Made by a program: the position numbers and the translations under genes
Assembly: GCF_958298935.1 (NCBI RefSeq)
Contig: NC_084943.1
Location: 19,957,001-20,021,000, forward strand
DNA from: Phragmites australis
Taxonomy: Eukaryota; Streptophyta; Magnoliopsida; Poales; Poaceae
DNA length: 64,000 nucleotides
Direction of reading: 5' to 3'
Shown: positions 57,251 through 64,000 of the stretch, in pieces
Position numbering within the stretch: the first letter of the stretch is position 1
Layout: each line of letters starts with the position of its first letter
Notes under the pieces: generated by a model
Seen by the model: only the letters and a program-made list of their open reading frames with translations
What the model was told of the DNA's origin: nothing
The model's database searches: none

Positions 57251-59569
57251 AATGTGTCGAATGATTTGTTATTTTACCGCCTTCAACCTGCTATACTGCT
57301 AGTGCCCTTTGCATAGTACATGATTGCATTGACGATTGGTTATTATTGGCTGCTGCTGAGGGCGCGAGTTTGCTGACGCTGGTGCGCGTCTGCTTTTAAT
57401 CACTCCGACGAGCAGCCGAGCACCGGTGAAGTTGCGGTGCACGAGAGTTTTCCACACGCCCTCGTCGTTTGCGGTTTCAGGCCCGAGCAACAGCGCATGG
57501 TCGGGAGTGTCTTGTTGATGACTTGCTTATGCATAGCGCACCAGTTTGTATCCCGGATGTACCTTTGCACTCTAGTTAATGGAACTTATGATTCCATTAA
57601 AAAAAGTAGAACTTATGATTCCCATAAAAAAAAGAGCTTTGCATCTCTGTATTGTATTAATTTTCTCCCGTTAGACCCCCCCCACCTACACTAAGTTATT
57701 TTTCTCAGAATTCAATCCAAATGAACTCAAGCAAAGCTGAAAATTCATTGATACTATTACCAAATATGAGGCCAGGCCCTAGAACATGGGTATATGTTGG
57801 GAGTTTTGCACGAATCAATTTTTTTTCTTCTAAATTTCTTTTGGATTCCTCCACTTCAGCCTATTTCTTTTTTTTTTAATCCTTGTATTTTTCTTAAATA
57901 GTTTCGTTTTGAAAAGGTGTGTTAGATATAGACTTCCATGAGACCATGACAATGCAACTTTTTTTTTTTATCAATGCCCGTGTGTCCAAGTTATCTCTAT
58001 TTGCTCTCCTGCTCACTATTCCATATCATGAAAATCTTCGGTGGACTTAGAGACACGTAGGTAGGTGTATAGTTGTACTTCATCTGTTAGAAAATATAAG
58101 TCATGGTCTGACTTGACACGGTCTCTAAATCACTTTTTTCTTATATGATATTATCCATAGCAACAAAATTATGATCATAGGAAAATACATTCAACTGCAA
58201 CTCCAATGTATCATTGTTTAATCACAAAACCTACATATTCTTAAACAAATACTCTCTCCAGGCGAAGCCAGGATTTGGACGTAGGAGGGCCAAGTAGTAA
58301 GGGTCTCTACCCGCCTAGCCCATCTAGGGGTGACTATGACTAGGCAGTCAAATGTCTTCCAGGAGACATGTTAAGTATTTTTCTTAAAGCAAAGTTTGGC
58401 AATGGAGGGGGAGGGGAAGAGAGATGGAAATTCATGGGAAGAAGGGGAGATGGGAATCAAATTATTCATGATTTCATATTAAAAAAACATAAATTCGGTC
58501 ATTGTGTTCTAAACTTCCATAATCCATAGTTTGTCCTATCGGATCAACCATGAGAGAATAAGAGACCTCATCTTTGGTAGTTCGTGCAGACGTGCCCTAG
58601 CGAGCTGTGAGCAATAGCGACCGGTGGCCCGGCGGAGTGGTAGACCGCGGTCGGTGAATCAGGCGGCAGACGGCGGGCGACGTGAGGGAAAATTTTTATC
58701 AGCGATAGAATTTCAATATTTTCGATATTTCTGTTTTATTGCTTGGGTCCGGTAAATTTCTTTTATCGCCCGAAATTTTTATTTTTTAAATTCCCGCCTA
58801 GCGGCACACCGGTACACAACTACTGTTGTATCTTTGAACCTGTGATACTCTCTTATTTCTATATTATTACGTGTTGTTTTTTATGTTAAATGGTTTGGAG
58901 ACAATCAGTGTTATTTTATAGATAAATTGAGCTATTTTTTTTTAATTTTGACCGAAAAAATTTGTTCATCGCCGATAGAATTTCGATAAATCCGAAAATC
59001 CCGTTTATCATTGACCCCCGATAAATTTATGCTACTGGTAGATAAGACGAATAGACGAGGATGACGCTGACGAGATTTGAGTATGCTATGACAGAAAAGT
59101 ATTTGTTTGCTTGCTTGCTGGCTTAACCAAATAATTAAAAAAAGAATAAAAAAGCAAAAGAAGCCAAAAGGCATTGATATTTAGAAAGTATTTGTTCATT
59201 ACAATAATAGATAAATCAAACAGTGTATATTATATTACATTTTGTAAGATGAATAAGTGAACAACTAAAGCTTCCATCAGAAGGCAACATCAAGCTTGAG
59301 CTACATGGGCTTCAGAATAGATTTCATGCTTCCTTGATGAGTGGCATCTTAACTGAAAATTAGCTACATGATCTGATTAAAAAAATCACATCAACTTGAA
59401 AGGAGACATAATATGTGATCCGCGACCAGAAAGATTGTATGTGTACTATGAAAACAGAAGTATAACTGCACATGTGATTCAAGTATTCAATGAAGGCATC
59501 ACTAAGTTTTCTGATGCACCCAAAAACTAAGTTAGCAAGCTAGTTTCAGAATAAATATACTAGTCATGC
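57251..59569. other. Intergenic, AT-rich repeat remnants
   Basis: No gene seen. 57588-57640 contains two copies of AACTTATGATTCC followed by A-runs. 58262 begins GGCGAAGCCAGGATTTGGACG, which resembles the start of a common plant transposon class. 58690-58800 and 58950-59035 are similar AT-rich segments with ATCGCC(GA)ATAGAATTTCGATA and CCGATAAATTT-type motifs, probably two pieces of a hAT-like non-autonomous repeat. Confidence 0.4.
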
Positions 59570-61640
59570 TAAAATTTCACGGCTCTCAGAAAATTGCACA
59601 ACAAATAAGTAGGAGAAAAGGCTGATTCTGATGCAACTATTGATGCAGGAACTGCTAACATATCACATGTCATAAGTGCAAGTATTGGATACTTGGTGGA
59701 GTACATCTTCTAGTACTGCAGGATATCGAATTCAACTTCTACTGAGACAGTTTCTTCTTTCAAATACTTTCCAAGCTCATTTGCTCGTCTCTTTTGATGC
59801 ACATCTTGTTGTTGTCCCCAGTCTGCCCATGAATTACTTTTACCACAACTTAATTCATCATTATTGGTCGCCTCTGCATTCTCATGGATTAAGTTACTCG
59901 ACTCCACGGAATATTCAACGAAGAGTTTTTGAATTGTCTTCTGCACTTTGGAAAAGTATATGGATGCTTTATTTCCAAAATCTTGCCTTATACGAAACCC
60001 AAGAAAGCCCAACTTAAATCTAGGATCTAGAACGACATGAACACATATCTACAAGAAATATAGATCCCAATACTTCTGTAGTTTTACCTTCATCTCATTT
60101 ACCATTGATGCAATGACAAAGTTTGGATTTGAGGACTCATTTTCCAACAATTTCTTCACCTCCCAAATCTGATAGAAATAGTAGCTTGCAGTTGGATATT
60201 TGGAACCCAAGAGTACTTCAGTTGCATCAGAGAATAGTTCCAAAATGTTACAAAGCTTATTGTCCATGTTCCATTCGTCAAGTAAAGGCTCATGTACATA
60301 TTGATTGTCCTCTCGAGTCAAAGCTTCAAATATTCTCTTGTACTCCAAAGCTGAATTGAGCATATGATAGGTTGAATTTCATCAAGTGACTACATCAAGA
60401 GAGGGGTGTTTGTCACAAGATATGCCTACTAGTTCAATCGTTTTCTCAAATCTTTGTTTCTGAGCTTGTGAGCTCTTTACATACTTCACACTATCTCTGA
60501 TATTGTTGACAACACCACCATGGCCTTAAAACCTTCTTGGACTATCAGATTTAAGACGTGGGCAGCACACCGACAATGAAAAAGTTTTCCTTTACGATGT
60601 AGCAAACGCTTGCCTATAAGGTTTTCCTTCAAAGATCTCACAAAAGAATCATTCACCGGTGCATTGTCTAATGTGATTGCATACACCTTATCTTCTATGT
60701 TCCAATCCAGAAGAGTCCTTAACAATGCATTGAATAAGTTTGTACCATCATGAGGTGTCTCTATTAGAGTAAACTTTATAATTATTTTCTAAATTTTCCA
60801 ATAATCATCAATATAGTGGCATGTAACACATAAGTAGCTCAAAGTTTGATTTAATGTCCACAAGTCAGCCATGAGAGGAACTCTACATGTTGAGTTCTTT
60901 AACACCTCTCGTAGGGCTGTCTTCCCTTTCTCATATGTGCAAATGCTATCAGCCTTGATGCTGGTTCTAGAGACTAGTGTGAACCAAGGATTTAGGGTAT
61001 AAATGAAGCTTCTAAATTTTGGGTAGTCAACTAGGCTAAAGGGCAACTCATGAATGACAATCAACTTAACCAATTCTCAACGAGCTACTTCTTGGTCAAA
61101 TTTCCAATTTTTCAAAGAAACATAAGGCAAGGATAGACTAGTAGAATTCATTTGATCAACCATTCGATCTAATCTAGACTTTGCGTCACAAGTCCTCAAA
61201 TACCTACTGCAAGCACTTGTGTCGACATCTCAAGATGCTTTGAAAACTTGATTGCAATGAATGCATTGAGCTTCTACAAGAATCTCACCATACATATATA
61301 GGCGTGAAATCATGTCATATATCTGAAGTAAGTTTGCACCTGCCATATATTTTAGGACAAGATCAATTATAATGCATAAAACAGTGGTAACAACAATAGA
61401 CAATTGACAAAAAAAAAAAAGTAGCAGCAGATTGCAATTCTTACCATACCCTGGACTATTTGCTTGATCATGAGAAGGAGACATGGGGATTGGGGACCTT
61501 GCCACTGCTATAGATGGGGACATATGTCTTGAAGACAATATGAGCTTTATCCATGTTGACTTCGCGGCTGTTGGTGCTATCAGTGACCTGAACCTCTTTG
61601 CTGGTGGTGGCTTCTTCCGCTTCACCCTTGGGGTCTTCCA
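59570..61640 (-). pseudogene. hAT transposase (RICESLEEPER/Ac-like), decayed
   Basis: On the minus strand the start is near 61640 (MEDPKGEAEEATTSKEVQ), with frameshifts or an intron before the BED-type zinc-finger region at about 61265-61140 (CIHCNQVFKAS...SACSRYLRTC). The transposase core follows: VKLIVIHELPFSLVDYPKFR, MADLWTLNQTLSYLCVTCHY, YAITLDNAPVNDSFVRSLKE and LFHCRCAAHVLNLIVQEGFK. Then EWNMDNKLCNILELFSDATE leads to the C-terminal dimerisation segment (LAVPASIVASESAFS at about 59660-59600). Two adjacent stops at 60379-60384 stand where relatives have Arg-Trp, and a stop at 59710-59712 replaces Trp. Terminal inverted repeats were not identified. The domesticated RICESLEEPER genes are related, but this copy is inactive. 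Confidence 0.82.
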
Positions 61641-63933
61641 TTTTGCAAGAACAAATATTATTTTCTCAGCTTACTACTCGATAGCAATATATCATGCTTA
61701 CTTATTTGAAAATGGAAGAACAATTTACTAGATGCATTAGCATGTGTTTAGGAATTCATTATGCCAAAATAGAAGGCAGTAATAGCACACTTAAAATGTT
61801 TAATGCTCAATTCAAAAGAATCTAGATATATTTTGTTAATATGATCTGAGCTTATGAGAATTGAAAAGAAAACAGAACATTCTATAATTTTTTGAAGCAT
61901 ATCATAGGCTAGCACTTCCAGTGATTAGATGATTACTACAATGTAATTAAATTCAAGAACCAATATAGGTTGTCACAACATTTATATACTTTGCAAATTA
62001 GTAGTTGCAAAAATGATATGTAACTTGGTTTAGAGTTAAGATGCATCTCTCAAGTCAAAATATTATATCATTCACTTCAGATAGATCTGAACAACACCAT
62101 ATCACCACAAAAATATATAATGGATAACATTGGTCAAATCAAACCTGAACTGCTCTGTCAATTTTCAGTAAGAGATATATGCATGTTTCTGAAACTAGGT
62201 TCGTGCTCATGTTTTTAAGTAAGAGATATGCGCATGCCAAGAGCAACGGATTGATCGTTGATCCTTTTATTCTTTCTTGTGCAATTTTTTTATGCATGGC
62301 TTCAAAGGTACTCAATTTAGACTGACGGAAAATGGCAGGATGAAAAGGGAAATATGTGCATAAGTTGTAGCAAGTTTCATTGTTGTGATTGCAAATAGCA
62401 GAGGAAACATACTTGTAAATCTACTCCCTTCCCCTTCACTTCTCATGCAAATATATTTCATTTTCAGGGTCGTTGGAAACACATGAATAGATTGCTAGTA
62501 GATCTATATGTTCTTCACCAACTCTGTTCTGGTGGATGCGGATGATATAGGATTCACAATTTCAAGAAACCGCAGGGAAGACCGGACCTTGTAGTGGTGC
62601 TTACTCGGCACAAATTAAGGGATGAACCGGAGGGTAGAGGCATTTACCTGCAGGGAGGCGGTGGTGACGAAGGCAGAAGGGTGAGCAGCAACGAAGGCGG
62701 CAGAGGAGGAGGCAGAGCCGACATGTATGGGTGGCGGATGGAGTGCATTTGATGCAAGATGACGAGGGGCGACGACGGAGGGTGCATCGATGATGGGGAT
62801 GACGGAGGATGCGCCGATAGAAGGAGGCGGCATTGTAGGTAGGGCGTCATGGGGGGCTAGGGTTCACCATGCCAGCCGCCTCCCACGGTCCAGTCTGCGC
62901 TGTGAGGCTACGGTAGAGGAGGAGGAGGAGGCAGAGTCGTGTGCAGCCTTGCGATGCTGCCGGGACCCACAGACAGCCTGCATAGGTCTGCTCCAGCTAA
63001 GTGAGCTGAGATGCGGCGCTATGTGGGCTCGTGGTATGGGTTGGTAGCATAGCCCGCTCCACGTGCATCCTTAGTATTGTTACTATAGCCTTCTTCAATG
63101 TAGCGCACTGCCTATCTGTGGAATGGATCCAAATCCCATGACTCACCCCGGTGAAATCAGAGAGGAACAATGATTAGTGAGGAGATGAGCATAAGCCTAA
63201 CATCGAATACTATAGCAACAGAATGTAGTGATTTTACTATTTACAAACTTTGTAACATCAAATTCTATCCATCTATCTGCAATCCAATAGCTAATGGTGG
63301 AGTGATGAGGATTCCATTCCACAGGGAATGGCCGGGTTCAACAAATGCTGGTTCCTTCGCTCGGCTTGAGCTTGGCTCTATTGGGCCTCAGCTATCTAGT
63401 ACTACTAGCACTAGTCACATTCATGAGGGGGACCAGCAAAGCAATTAGCGATTGCAATTAGTCGGGTCATTAACTAACCTTATGGGGAAACGAGATCGTT
63501 AGGGCCAGGCCCCCTCTAGCCCATGTCTCCGCGCTCCTGTCCCCTAGTCTCAAATAAGTATTTTTTTTTACATAAAAACATTTTGTTTTTAGTAATGTAT
63601 TGATAAAACATAGTAAAATATAGTATTATAAAAATATTTTTCTAGATAAATCTAATTGTATTATCTTCAAATATCAAGTTTAATACCTACAAAATAATGT
63701 ATAGCTAAGTTTTAAAACGATTAACTGTACGTAACGTAAAACGATTCTTATATGTGACTGTACGAGTAGTTGATAAAAAAACCACAAAGCTTAAACCTTG
63801 GAATGTGTGTGCGACCAAAAAAACGTAAGAGACAAAGCATATTGTTAGCTTATTAGCTCCATGGCTATCATAGCCTATATAACCTATATGATTCATAGGT
63901 CGACTGTGGACTGTGGAGTCGCAAACCATATAC
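61641..63933. other. Gene-poor region upstream of the hAT remnant
   Basis: 61741-62560 is AT-rich with no gene. 62600-63060 is GC-richer and has Ala/Pro/Ser-rich short frames on both strands that I cannot assign; it could be the leader of the hAT gene. 63160-63450 has a short open frame with no known family. 63560-63900 is AT-rich. Confidence 0.4.
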
Positions 63934-63936
63934 TTA

Positions 63937-64000
63937 GGCCATCTCCAGCAAAGATCGGTATCTGTATTTTTTTTATTGCTACAATAATTTTGCCGACTGC
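63937..64000. mobile_element. Left end of a MITE-like element, cut by window edge
   Basis: GGCCATCTCCAGCAAAG follows TTA (63934-63936), close in form to the terminal repeat of the PIF-type element at 51313 (TTA then GGCCAACTCCAAC). The rest lies beyond the window. Confidence 0.5.

Overview
The window is nuclear DNA of a grass (Poaceae). The evidence is GC-rich first exons with GCC runs, short GT-AG introns, TGGGCC/GGCCCA boxes upstream of housekeeping genes, and transposon families typical of grass genomes: SIRE-type Ty1-copia, Ty3-like solo LTRs, CACTA, PIF/Harbinger, hAT, L1-type LINEs and Helitron-like elements. The species cannot be fixed from sequence alone. About one quarter is ordinary gene space and the rest is nested, decayed transposon sequence.

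Layout. 0-18.4 kb is transposon territory. A CACTA element (138-8139, AGT target duplication) contains a copia element (1133-7762). Two tandem Helitron-like copies (8552-10182), an orphan copia reverse transcriptase joined to a LINE RNase H remnant (10.87-12.37 kb), an unidentified minus-strand gene remnant (about 14.9-15.8 kb) and a decayed PIF/Harbinger element (16.04-18.36 kb) follow. 18.4-21.8 kb is a nine-exon gene for a plastid shikimate kinase-like protein (SKL1 type) with a degenerate P-loop, a 1.3 kb transposon in intron 3 and no GT donor after exon 2. 22.2-30.5 kb is a decayed copia element interrupted by a 2.9 kb solo LTR. 31.0-36.3 kb is a compact plus-strand gene pair: TRAP-beta (ER translocon-associated) and ribosomal protein L8 (uL2). 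36.6-40.4 kb holds a minus-strand L1 remnant and a 216-bp tandem duplication. 40.4-45.3 kb is a group I bZIP transcription factor gene (bZIP30/RF2-like) destroyed by two solo LTRs, one in the N-terminal coding region and one inside the DNA-binding basic region. 48.2-48.8 kb is a two-exon CASP-like membrane protein gene. 51.3-52.1 kb is a short PIF-type inverted-repeat element carrying a calmodulin-like EF-hand gene fragment, directly upstream of the importin beta-1 gene (leader exon about 52.25 kb, CDS 53.62-56.33 kb). 59.6-61.6 kb is a minus-strand hAT (RICESLEEPER-like) transposase pseudogene, and a MITE-like terminus begins at 63.94 kb.

The five intact or nearly intact host genes (SKL1-like, TRAP-beta, RPL8, CASP-like, importin-beta) are unrelated in function, all on the plus strand, and form no operon-like unit. 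I found no new multi-gene system. The best candidates for something undescribed are the gene-carrying PIF-type element, the possible splice-donor loss in SKL1, the doubly interrupted bZIP gene, and two LTR types built from arrays of short palindromes.
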